Shown in pieces: positions 36,471 to 48,600 of a DNA stretch of 64,000 bases (position 1 is its first letter; the number at the start of each line of letters is the position of its first letter). This DNA comes from Taeniopygia guttata (Eukaryota; Chordata; Aves; Passeriformes; Estrildidae), in contig NC_133043.1 in assembly GCF_048771995.1 (NCBI RefSeq), forward strand, positions 8,450,501-8,514,500, in the 5' to 3' direction. The translations under genes and the position numbers were made by a program. Under the pieces are notes generated by a model. It did no database searches, was not told the DNA's origin, and saw nothing but the letters and a program-made list of their open reading frames with translations.

Positions 36471-38838
36471 AGCAAAATATTTGCACAGTTGTTGTGTGGG
36501 CCAAAATCACTTGGGACTGTTCCTCAGAGGACACTGATTTAACTCCAGTTTGCACTGGTGTAAGGAGCCATTATCAGAGCTGCAGTCACAGGAGGGGATG
36601 GCAGTGCAGGAGCAGCAGGCACTGACATGTGGCAGAAGTTCCAGCTTGGGAATCTGTCTCTGGGCCCTGCTCTGCATCTGCTGCAGATGGAGGATAGCAG
36701 GGGTGGGGGAGGGATTTTTTATTTTACCAAAAAACAACAACAACAAAAAAAAAACCCAACCAACCAAACAAAACCCAACAATAAAGAGGCAGAATATAGA
36801 GAAAATATTTATTAAGTGCAAGAGGAAGCCATCTGATCAAAGACCTGCTCTGTATCCATCTTGGAAAGGCTGAAACAGCACCAGCTCCAACAACCAGATG
36901 AAATTTTAAAAGACAGGCCTGGGTTAGTGCATGTGCATGGGGAAAGCCTGATTCCCTGGAGAGCAGCCAGCCATGCTCTGCTCTTGGAGAACAGGATCAT
37001 CTTTGGTTAAAATGCTTGGGAAACTCCCTGTTTAGGCAGTTCTCAGTGTTGGACCCTGGACCACAAAGCCCAGGGAAAGGGTCACAGAGTCCTTGAGCAG
37101 GAGGAGAGAAAATCCCAACCCCAGGCAAGATGGGAGCAGGGAAGGAGGCAGCCTCGTGCCACTGGCACTTGCTCAGGAGAAAGAAGCGCTTCTTGAAAGC
37201 ACAGTAAAACCTCAGGGTTGGTGAAGGATCCTTTGAGCCAAGTTCAAAACTGACCCAGCTCCATCTGCAGTCGTGGAGAGTCCTGTGGACTTGATCCACC
37301 CACATCCATCTTTGGCTGAAAGGTGTACAGCCCTTCCCCCAGTGAAACAAAAAGCCTGAAGAGGAGAGGGAACTGTTGGTGGTGAGCTCTTTGTTTCAGA
37401 GTCCAAAAGGAAAAAGAAATTAAAAAAGCAATAAAGAAAACCACAAAAGGAAAGCCAAGGTTCACTGTGAGATCAAAGCAGGCTGGTGATGCTGTCAGGG
37501 CCCTGGCAGCTGCTGCTTTGGTTGGAAGCTCTAACCCAGAGCATGGCAGCTGCTGCTCCAGGCAGGCTCCTCGCCTGCTCCCATGCAGCTGCAACACACC
37601 AGGGAAACCTTGCAGGGAGTCTGCTTGTTTTCCCTGGCAGAGGGCTGGGAGCCTCCAGGGGTCCTGCCCAGCACTGGGACATGAAACCCAGCAGGGTTTC
37701 AGCTCAGCCCAGCCCTGTGTGAGGAAAGCTGAAGCTGGGGCTGAAGGAATCTCAGACTCATTCAGGATGGTGGGAGTGCCTGTTGTTCCCAGGCCTGCTC
37801 TTCTTTTGTGTTTACTGATGGAGCACAAGTCCCTTTATGGATGTTGCTGCTGGGCAAAAAGTCTTTTAAAAGATACCCAACATCCTCTGTCCCACAATCT
37901 CACTCCACATCAGCTGTGTGAGGAATCCCAGTGCAGTTCCCATCCCTCACCTCCAGGAAGCTCCCAGCCCTTCTGTGTCCAAGTGCTCCAGCTGGGAGAT
38001 GTTCTGCAGTGAGTGGATCTGGAACCTCTGGTGCTGAAGGATACAAGGTCCAAGGCAGAGCCCACCAGCTTCATCACAGGGTTCAAGTGGCCTTTGGATC
38101 AAGCCCTTAACTCATTTCTTCCAGTTACTCATTTTTCCCAGCAGCCACAATCCTAGTGTAGCCTCCACATTCAGCATAGATCTCATCCACCTCCATTTTT
38201 TTATAAAATAATAAAATACATTTATATATATATATTTATATATATACTATGAAAACTGTACAATGTTGTATGCCAAAAAAAAAAAAAAGCATCAGAGGCC
38301 ATCAAATAATGCAACACAAATGAAAGGTTATTCTTTGCTATCGTGGTACCAAATGTCAGCAGCAAAGGACAGACACAAATAGGTGCAATAAGGAAGCACA
38401 AGTTACCCCAAAACCCTACCTTGCAGCTCTCACAAAACCCCCATACTGAACAAAACAACTCCAGTGAACAGGGGAGTTGCCAGAGAGCCTGGAGCAAAAA
38501 TGGAAATGGTGACCCTCTATAAATCATGGTTTTGACATCTGAGATCCTCTCAAAACCGTGGACCTGGCAATAAAATCATTCCAATTCCATTTACCTGGGG
38601 AGGCTGAAGCCACGGAGACACCCCAATTTCTGCGCTGAAGGATGAGCTCACACACCCAGCTGTGCCAGAGCTCTGAGTGTGCTGGGCTCCAAAGGACAAA
38701 TCCAGAGGCTGGAGTGCCACAGAGGCTCTGCGCAGGAGGAGCTGCCCAGGCACCACCTGGATGAAGCACCCTTGGGTCGTTCCATGAAATCCTGGCACCT
38801 GATCCCAAAAGTCCTGCTGGTGCTTGGCCTGCCCCAGC
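36471..38838. other. GALK1/ITGB4 convergent intergenic region
   Basis: This holds the presumed ITGB4 3' UTR and no supported exon. Minus-strand AATAAA words occur near 36799-36804 and 36716-36721, too far for a confident call. Low-complexity stretches are CAA/A-rich at 36725-36775 and AT-rich at 38196-38250. An A run at 38276-38288 reads as T on the ITGB4 strand. Confidence 0.5.
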
Positions 38839-39617
38839 TCAGGCCTCGTAGAACTGCCTCTCCACCTGCTGGGTGAGGGTCCCGCTGGCCATCACCGTGT
38901 GGCTCACAAACTCCTGCGTGAGGGTGCTGCTGGAGTTCTCCACGCGCTGGGTGGTCACCAGCATCCCGTCTGCAAGGGGAAGGCACCACGTGTGGGTCAC
39001 AGGGAACGGGCTCTGCGCTGCCCCACCACCCCAGGCAGTTTGTTTTCCATCATAGGAAGTGGGATTTAGGGACCTCTCCACACCAGTGATCCAGTGCTTC
39101 GCTCTGTCAGCCAAGGGGATGGATCTCCTGTCAGCTCCCAAGCTCTCTGTGTTGCAGCATGAACCCATGAGCACAGTACAACTACATTGATGTGAATAAA
39201 GATGTTTGTCCCACCGCTCTGTTTTTGTCTGCTCTGAAGAGACTGAACCTTGCAGGAAGAGCTATGATTTGGTCCCTAGTGATAGTGCTGGAGGACTCTC
39301 AAATACAGCATTCCCTCCAGGACTGGCCAGCATGTGTGGAGATGACTGCAACCCTCCCTGGGGTAAAGCAGGGACACAATGTAGGAAAAGAGCTGACCCT
39401 CTTCCCCTGCCTTTGGCACTTGAGGTAAAAGCAGCCTCAGGCATTGGACAAGCAGAATTATCCTTTGTTTTCTGAGGGTTGCAAAGCGACAATGAGCCCC
39501 TACCTGTGAAGTGGGGATCCAGAGAGGAATGGCTGATGCTGGTTTTGGTGGTGTATTCAGCGGGGAATTTGTAAACTTCTCTCATGTACTGCTGTCCTCC
39601 AAATTGGGAGAAAGCAC
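38839..39617 (-). other. ITGB4: ITGB4 C-terminal tail exons
   Basis: Exons are 39504-39617 and 38839-38969 (TGA). The tail reads [20 protein letters not shown], then [20 protein letters not shown], and ends VERQFYEA, like human MDQQFFQT in position. Confidence 0.93.
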
Positions 39618-42600
39618 CTGGGGAGAAGGAAAAGGGACAAAGTCAGTCAAGAAATAACAAAGAGTTTCCAACTCCTCAACCCCGCACAGTGAGCACCAGC
39701 AAACTCAGGAATCTTCCCTTGCTGATATCAGAGCCAGGTTCAGGAGGAACTGGGAGGACTGGGAAGGTCTCACACCTGAGCAGTAAGAAGCTGTCTCCAG
39801 GTATTTGTACAAACAGGCAGAAGTTTCACCACAAGCTGAACACTGGCAGATATTCCCTCATTTAATGCACCAGGACTGAGACAGTGCTCACCAGGCACAG
39901 CACTGCCCTCATGGAAAACTGTCTCCATGTCTTTCATGGAGCATGGAGTCACCACCAGAGCTGGAAAGTGACTGCAGGAGTTGTGTTCCCTGCTCTAAGA
40001 GCTTTCTCTTTGCACCTCCACAAAGACAAGGGTCCTGTACCTCTGTCCTGAGATTCAATGGTGATGAGGCCTTCTCTCTCCGGCCCGAAGCCTTGGGTGG
40101 TGTTGGCTTGCACTTTGAACTTGTATGGGACATTCTCACTCAGGTGGGGCACGGTCAGGGTGGTTTCCAGGTTGTCTCCTTCGACATAGATGGTCCTGGG
40201 CTCCCCTAATCCAGAGACACAGGGTGGTGAAGACAGCCCAGAGTGATGGTCCCTGCAAACACCCTCCCTCTCAACTCTGCTGCCTCGGCTGTCCCTGAGC
40301 TTTACAACCCACAGGCTGTAGGACTGCACCCACTTCTACTAAGGGTTAAAACAACCCCATTTCACTGCAGTGGGGAACCTCAACAACCAACCTCCATGGG
40401 GTTTTGGCTGAGGTCCTTCCTCTTCCCACCACATTTGTTAGACCAGACCACGCAATGGCACAAAGTGTCAGGAGCCACCAGCTCCCAGGCCTGGGAGGAA
40501 TCAGCCTCATGTCCCCACTTTGTCTGCACTGATGTAAGCAAAAACACTCTTTTACTAGTCCCAGCCAAAATAAAACAGATTGCTGCTGTAGCTGGAGGTA
40601 TCTGGTTCTCCTGTGCTGCCTCAGCCTGATACTGTACCTCCTCCATGCAGCCTCTCACAGGTGATCCTGTAGCCCAGGATGGGCCCATTGGGCTCACGGG
40701 GTCTCTCCCAGCTGAGGTGCAGAGAATCCGGGCTGAGGGCAGTGAAAACCAGTGGTCCAGGGGCACAGGGGGTGCTCAGGGTGAAAGGGGTGCCTGCAAG
40801 GGCACAGGGGACACGTCAGAATCACAGCAAAGAGAGCCTGGGAGGGCTCAGCTTCCTGGACAATGAATGTGATGTGAATGTGTGGGGAAGAAGGTCCTGT
40901 TCCAAAATGAGAGGAAGGAAAGGAGAGGTGAGGATGTGGCAAGGGGAGAGAAAACAGCCAGGCCAGCACTGTAGACAGCAGCACAGGTATCAGTGGCACC
41001 CTTCAGTCCCCAGCACCTCACCTGGCACGGGACTGAGCGGGCTCTGCGGGTCCACCTGGGACTCGATGGTGATGACTCCCTCCCTCTCGGGGCCCCAGCC
41101 CTCCTCACTCTGCGCCTTCACCTTGAAGATGTAGGAGTGGTTGGGCAGCAGGTCCTCCACCACCACTGAGTTCTGGCTGGGGTTGGGGATGGTGATCCTG
41201 TGCACCTCTCCTGGGACACGGGGGGAAGAGGATGTCAACACCACGTTGCAGGCACAAAGACAGAGCCACAACTTTCACCTAAACTGTGTTTCAAATAAAC
41301 TGGCTGCAAAAGTCATCCAGGGATCCTCCCCAACCTTGCAACCAACAATGGGTAGTGCAGGATGAGATGTCTTTTTTAAAAAAAGGCTTGGGACAAACAA
41401 CAGCTTCTTGAAAACTCATGGAGTTTCAGTCAAAATAATTATATTTTCACTAATACTGCCCTAAGATTCATGTAAAAATAAGATATTTTCATTTCAATCC
41501 TTCTTTCAAGTCCCATGTATTGAAAAAAAAAAAACATAAGATGTTTGGGCTGATGGAGAGAATCAGTTAAAAGGAGTTATTTTTTTGGAGGAGAGATGAT
41601 TCTACAAGAAACTCCAGGAATTGCTTTTCTTCTAGGAGAAACAGGGAATGAAAGCTGTGAGGTAGCTGCAACGATTTAAAAAAAAAAAAAAAAAAAAAAG
41701 AGGCTACACAAGAAGCAGATTTAGAACCCTGAATCCCAGGATGGCTGTGTCTGGAAAACACCTCTGGAGATCACCTGGTCCAATCCCCCTGGCTCAGAGC
41801 AGGGTCATCCAGAGCCAGAAGACCCAGAGCAGACCCTCCAGCACCCGAAACTCCCACCAAGCCCCCAGTGGCTGCTCACTGACCTCCGTTGAGGAGCTGG
41901 TACTGCACGCTGTAGCCCTGCACCTCCTTCTCGCAGCGTGGCTCCTGCCAGCTCACCTTCAGGGACGTGGGGCCCAGGGCAGAGAACACCAGGCGGGTGG
42001 GGGTGTCAGGGATGCCCAGTGGCTTCCTGGAGTCTGAGGCAGAAAGGGAACATCAGGCTGGAGATTTTGGGGATGGGGGTTAAGGGGGCTGGGGGAGAGA
42101 AGGAGGTGGCACAGGCAAACATGGGATGGTCCTGATGGTTTGGGGAGGACGTGGTGAGATGTCACCTCTGCAAGCTGACCTGCCATAAGGGGGACTGGCT
42201 GGCACTGCACAGCCACAGGGATGTCCCACAGCCTCAGGATGGGACAAGTTAATGTAAGCTTTGTGCCCCTGTGACAAAGAGCCCAGAGAAGGGGCCTGGT
42301 GCTGATCTTCCTCACCCTTAAGCACCCTGTCCAGTCTGCCAGAAGTTTCATAGACTTCATTAGGTGTAGGTCAATTAAACTGCCCTAATCTACAGCTAAA
42401 ACATCCCTCCAGCCCTGTTCATGTGGCCTGGGACCACATCTGGCAGCTCCTCAACTCATCCCACTGGGACACAAGGCTCACAGAGAGCACAGCAGCCTCC
42501 TAGGTGACACTCAGGGACTGAAGCCCCTCACTGACAAGGAGCTTGCAGAGGGACATCTCATAAGGAGCACACGTTCTGCCCAAGAGCTCTCCAAAGGCCT

Positions 42601-45600
42601 GTGGAGTCAGACTGGGAACAAGAAGCTCGTTAGGAATGAAGAGAATGGGAACAATGGTTCATCAGAGCACAGTGGCAGCAGTGGTGGTGAATGTTAATCA
42701 GTCCAGGTGGGCTGAAACCTGCGATTCACCTGCAAATGGAAAGGTGACGTGGTGGAGGTGCAGGCTGGGTCAGAAGGAAGATCAGCACAGCACACAGCAA
42801 GCCATGGAGAGGAGGTCTGGTGTGAGCAATGGATGGCAGCAGCTCATGGATGGGCTGTGGCTGGGCTGTTATGGGATGTGTGGCTGGGAGGAAACACTGG
42901 ACAAGCTGTACCTATGTACTTGCACATCCCTGTGGACCCATCAGTCATGATTATAGAGTCCCGACAGCCAATGCTGGGGTAGTAACCCTTCACCTTTGCC
43001 CTGCTCCTGAAACCCACGTCCCGGGGCCGGAGGAGTGTCCTCCCAGCATCTTCACGGATGGAAGGGAGGAGTGTCCCTGGGTAATCTACAGAAATGGTGC
43101 AAGAAGAAAGAGAAAAACACCATTGGAGATTTCAGAGCTGGTTCAGCCCAGGCTCCTGCACGGGTGACTTTCTAAGGCTTAAGTTTGAAGAATCTCTAAA
43201 CCACCTTCTGTCAGCACCAGCTGATTGACACACGTGGAGTTGAAAGGCAACCACACTGCTGGATAGAGTGAGGAGAAGAGACATGTGCTCTCCCTGGAGT
43301 GCTTTGTGGTGTGAGGATAAGGATGGAGCTCCCTTCCCTCAGCACCCTGCCTGGGTGGGACCTGCGAGGGTGGGACCCCTTTCCAAACTGGTCTGGAAGC
43401 AGGGAGGCCTTAGCAAAGCACCAAGACACCAGTGGTGGGGATATGACCTTCTAGACCTGCAGGTCATAGGCCACCTTAGCTGTGAGCACACAGGACTTTA
43501 GGGCACAGGTCCAAAGACGGTCACGGGGATGGAAGGGAAGGGCAGGTCCCATCCCTGTGGTACTCACCATGCCCCATCAGCATTGTGGAGTAATCTCTTG
43601 TCAGCGAGGAGCTGCCCATCACCCTGTGCTCCTGGTGCATGTGGGAGCTCAGCTGGTGGTAACTGGTGTTGGCTGTCCTGGTCAGGGTGCCACTGCTACT
43701 GCCAGGGAAGGAGAAGTCCACACGGCCATTCATCAAGTGCTCTGTGGAAGAGGGCACACCGTGAGGAATGTGGCTGTGGACAAAGCTGCTGCTCCACTTT
43801 CCATGGGGAGGAAGCAAGAGGCACCATGGTACCACCCCTGCCTTGGCTGAATCCCAGGTTCAACCACTCTAGAACGTGATTCTGGAATGTTACATCTAGA
43901 ACAAGCCACAACACCCAACACGAGACGCAGAAACAAAGAGATAAACAAAGACTTCTCCCTGAACCAGACACACCCATGGTGCCCAAGGTAACTCCAGACC
44001 TCGGCCTTGCTGGGGCACTGCCCTGTGGTTCTCGCCACATTCTCCACATCTCCCGTTAGACAAAAGCACTGGTTTATCCTTTCGGATTTTAAAAGAAGGT
44101 GGAAGAAGGAAAGTGGCCCTTTATGGAGGAGGTTTCTCCAGATCTCATTCTGGATCCCATCTCAGCTGGATCTGAAAAGCAAACTCCGCTCTGTTGTTCT
44201 GGTTCTCGAGAAACAAATCCCCATCCCCTCCCAGCAGGCCAGGAGAGATCAGCCACCTACGAGAGAGTGATTTCTGTGTAAGAGTCCAGCAGATCTGCCC
44301 CAGAAGCTCAGGGCACTTAATTAAGGTGAAGAGCTGCCTTGGAGGTGGCACTTAGCAGGTATCATCTGAGTTTGCTCCTGCCTTGAAGGTCCAGCCTTTG
44401 GTAGAAGCAACTTGCTAGCAGGCTCCCAAGTCCGTGCCGAGATGGGGTTACCTTGACACCCGTGTGAGCAGACACACCAGGACAAGGTTTTGAAGCAGAT
44501 CACACCAACATGAGGGTGGGCACACAAGGGGAGGCAGAGGGCACAGAGCCCATCCGTCAGCCCCTCGGCTCAAAGCAGGACGAGACAGGACGCTCGGTGC
44601 CGTAGTGGAGCCATCCTTCACCTGCTTGGGGCCGGGGCGTCCCGCTCCTCCTCACACTGCCAGGAGCCACAGTGCTGTCCTCCTCCTGGAGGAGCCCCTC
44701 GGTGTCCGAGGAGAGGCGGCTGCTGCCAGAGAGGCGGGGAATGGTTTCGGGTGGGAGCCTCCAGGTGATGCGGCGAAGGTCCAGGTCTTCTCCCAGCAAC
44801 GGCACAAATTTCCACCTGGAGCCTTTTGGGACAACGCAAGCACTGGTGTTGGCACGGTCTGCAGGGGTCAGGGTGGGCCACCCACCACCTCCGTGCTGCT
44901 TGCTGGGGAGAGGAAGGGACAAGCACCAATGGGGACAATGGCTGCTCACAGCCCATGTTCCAAGGGTGAGCTGAGGAGTTCAGGTGGTGCAACCATCTGG
45001 TAGGTGGAGAGTGGTGGGAGCGTGACATGCAAGGGGTTCCTCAACCCCCAGACTGTTTTCCAGCCCTGAGTCCCTCATGACAAACGGTGAGAGTCAAAGT
45101 CCCACCATGTGCCTGTCCCTGCATGAAGAGTCTGCAACAACTGTCCTCTGCTCAGGAGAGGTTTCATCATTCCTTGATGTGCACTCAGGGTGGTTGGACT
45201 CCTGAATATCACCTTGCTCTCTGAAAAGACCAGGGACTCACTCTTGGGTCCCAGGCCCTGGAGAACCCTCCCGAGAAGATCCTACAGACACATCTCATCA
45301 TCTCACTTATGGCTTATGCCCCAGCACAAGACCAGGGAGTCAGCCTCATTCAGAAGGTGAAGGCATGGAGGAAGAGAGGCCAGTGCCTCCCCAGCACTGC
45401 TGCGTTCCCTCCTGTTGGCTTGGCCTAGACCCTGAGCATCCAGGGGACTCAGAGGTTTGTGCTGTTGCTGGTGCTTGTTTGCTGATGTTTCACGGTCCAG
45501 CCAAATGGCAACACCAAGGGGAGATGAGCAGGGAGGGTCTCTCCCACCCCACACTGAGATTTCTTTTTGCCCCATGGCTACGACAAGGAGGCACTGGCCT

Positions 45601-48600
45601 TATTTACACTGTGACCAGCCAAGTGTTCCCATGGATGCAGCTACTGAGCTTTGGAAAGGCAGATTTCCACCATCTACACAACTTGGATTTCCTGAGAGAT
45701 GAAAAGGAGCAGTGAAGCTCATTCCTGAAGCTGCTGTTAAGAAAAAACAATGTTAGAAATGACCTTTTCAAGCTCAGAGACACAAACCTGAATCATCAGA
45801 GACACTGGGCCTCTTGCTGCCGGCCGGAGAGCGGAGCACGTCTGTGCTGTACATCAAGTAGCTGTCATAGTCCTCACCTCCCTCTGCATCAATGATGGGG
45901 ACATCAGGGATGATGGGGACTGCAGGAGAGGTGGAAAGTGCCTTTAGACAAGCAGCAAAAAACCACACAAGCCGCAAAAAACCACACAATGCTCAGGCTG
46001 GCTCTCAGCATTCCCAGGATGGCTGGAGCAGCAGAGCAGACAGGAGGTGTGGAAGCAGCTGGGGTGATGGGGAGCTCTCCCCAGCACTGCTCCTGTCCCT
46101 CTGCCCCTGCCCAGGCAGGCACTCACTGGACATGGGGCGCTTGGGCTGCGTGGCGAGGTTGATGGTGGCCTCTCTCTCGGGCCCCCAGCCCGCGCCGTTC
46201 CGCGCCTTCACCGTGTAGCGGTAGGGCTGCGACTCGTGCAGGTTCTCAATCAGCACCATGCGCTTCTTGGGGTCTTCAACCAGCACCTTCTTCACAGGCC
46301 CAATGGGTACTGCAAGGCATGGGCATGCCTGTCACACACCAGGCACAGAAAACCCCACAACACCCCACACTTTGGTGTCAGGATACAGCCTGGCTCTGGG
46401 AAAAAGTGCAGCAGCTCTTCGGGCTGCTCACAACAAGCAGCATAACTCAGGGTAATTCCCAAACCCAATGCTGAAGTCAACCTACATGAGAAGTCTTCTG
46501 TTGCTGGTGTATTACAAATAATTCCTTCCTGGCATGCCACCTCTTTATCTAGACCTATGAACTAAGTTTTTGGGATGAAAAACAACATAAAAACACTATG
46601 GAAGTGAATGGGAACAGAGATTTTTGGCATTTGCAGGGTTGAATCCTGACTGGTGATTTTTCTGTGCTCTTTCCATCAAGAAATGACCCATCCAAACCCA
46701 GTTCTCAAAAGAAGCATGCCTGGAGTTGTTCTGGCTCTGCAGCTGCTGTTTGGGACCGGCCCAGCCTGCAGGAAGTCCCCTCCAGCCCCTCAGCCTAGCT
46801 GGACTGTCCCATCCAAAAACGAGCTCTTACTGTTGTCCTCATTGACAAGCCCATAGCCGACTTCGTAGGCTGTGATCACCCCGTTGGTTTCTGCAGGCTC
46901 AGCCCAGCTCAGCTGGGTCGTGGTGGAAGACACGAGGTTGAAAGCCAAGCGCCCGGGCTCGCTGGGCACTGGGAAGGCAAAAGCAAAAGGGTCCCCATCA
47001 GTGCAAGTCAGGAACCAGGGCATGCCCAGAGTTCCCCACAACTGGGTTTCAGCGGGAGACACTCAGTGCTTGATCCCGAGACCACCAGAAGCCCAGGGCT
47101 GGAGCCCTGACCCCGGTAATGGGTGCAGAGGTACAAACTTGCTCCCACGTGGAGGGCAGGGAGGTGTGGGGTCCCTCACCCTCCTCCAGCGTGCGGCAGT
47201 GGATGATGTCCGAGTAAGTCCCTTCTCCCACGGCGTTGTAGGCGCAGACTTGCATCTCATAGTCGCAGAAGGGGTAAAGGTTTGTCAGCTTTGCTGATGG
47301 GGTTTTGACATCAATAAGATGGGCTTCTGACTCAGGGTCTCCCTGGATCCAGTATTTCACCTGGCAAAGCAAGTGCAAGCCACGATTCCTTCAGAACACC
47401 ACATGATGGGTGAGAAATTGCTTGTCTCTTACTAAATCAGCTCTGGGATTGGTGGTGTGCCATTCCTCCGAAATGGGAGGCCAGGACAGTCTGGGCGCTT
47501 CATGATAATTGATGGAACTGGAGATGAACCCACCAGGAATCTTTCTTGCATATGCCTCATTCACCAGCAATGGTCCCTTCAAGGATGGAGGGGACCAGAA
47601 GGGGTGAACTTGCTCCCTCTTTTGGGTGTGTACTTGGACCCTTTCGGTACAAATGTCTGTGTGAAACACCTGCAGGAGGGGCCCACACTCTTCCCTGGGA
47701 TCCACTCACCCCTTACCTTGTACCCCAGGGGTTTTCCTGGCGGAGGAAACCAGTTGAAGCCGATTTCCCTGGAGCTGAGAGCCCGGGCATCAGGATTAAG
47801 CGGTGCACTCAGGCGGCCTTTGGGGGACTGTGGGACCTGGGCCAGGCCAGTCATTGAGGGGACACCATCCACCAGCTCTGCAGACAAGAAAGTTTATATC
47901 AGTGCCAGTCTTCCCCCTTGGATGGAAAAGAAGGAAGTGTGCCTCTCTCAGCACTGCCCTGCCATGCTGTGATAAATACATTATTTATATTAGTGACCCA
48001 CTTGATAACAGTTTTGCTTGTCCAGTCACAGGAAGCAGGCACCATTCATGGCAAATCCTACATGGCTTTTCATTCAATTTCCCAAGGAAAAGGAATTAAG
48101 AATCAATTCTACTTCCTTTACCGAGGGAGATGATCCATCTTCTCCCCACCCACTGACTATTCCCACTCGTGCCTCTAGAGGGGACCCAAATCTACCAGAT
48201 GGAGCTGGAGGAACCTCGCCGCGGCTTTTTTTGGGTGAGGATGGAACTCCGTGCACCGCGAGGTGCCACAGCCCCCACTGCCACCGCCCGGTCCAGCCCC
48301 TACCTGGGTCAGCAATGGTCACCGTGGTCTGGGGGTAGCGACCAATCTTGGCGCCGTACTTGGGGTGCAGGAGGTCGATAGCAAATTGCTTGAGCTGGCA
48401 GTTGTTGAGGAGGGTGTCTATCTCTGTCAGCTCCAGCAAGGGCACCTGCACCTCCTTTCGGGTCTCCCCAGGCTGGAAGACCAGCTCGCCCTCCGTGAAG
48501 ATGTAGTCCTGGAGAAGGAAGAGACGAGTTCAGGGTGAGGCTGGGTGGGGCTCTGAGCAACCTGGTCTTGTGGAAGGTGGCTCTGCCCATGGCAGGGGGT

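Larger units (their letters stand above)
40041..42033 (-). other. ITGB4: ITGB4 FnIII-3 and FnIII-4 exons
   Basis: Exons are 41884-42033, 41022-41210, 40638-40793 and 40041-40205. Motifs include [57 protein letters not shown] and [20 protein letters not shown]. In mammals this pair contacts BP180 and BP230. Confidence 0.95.
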
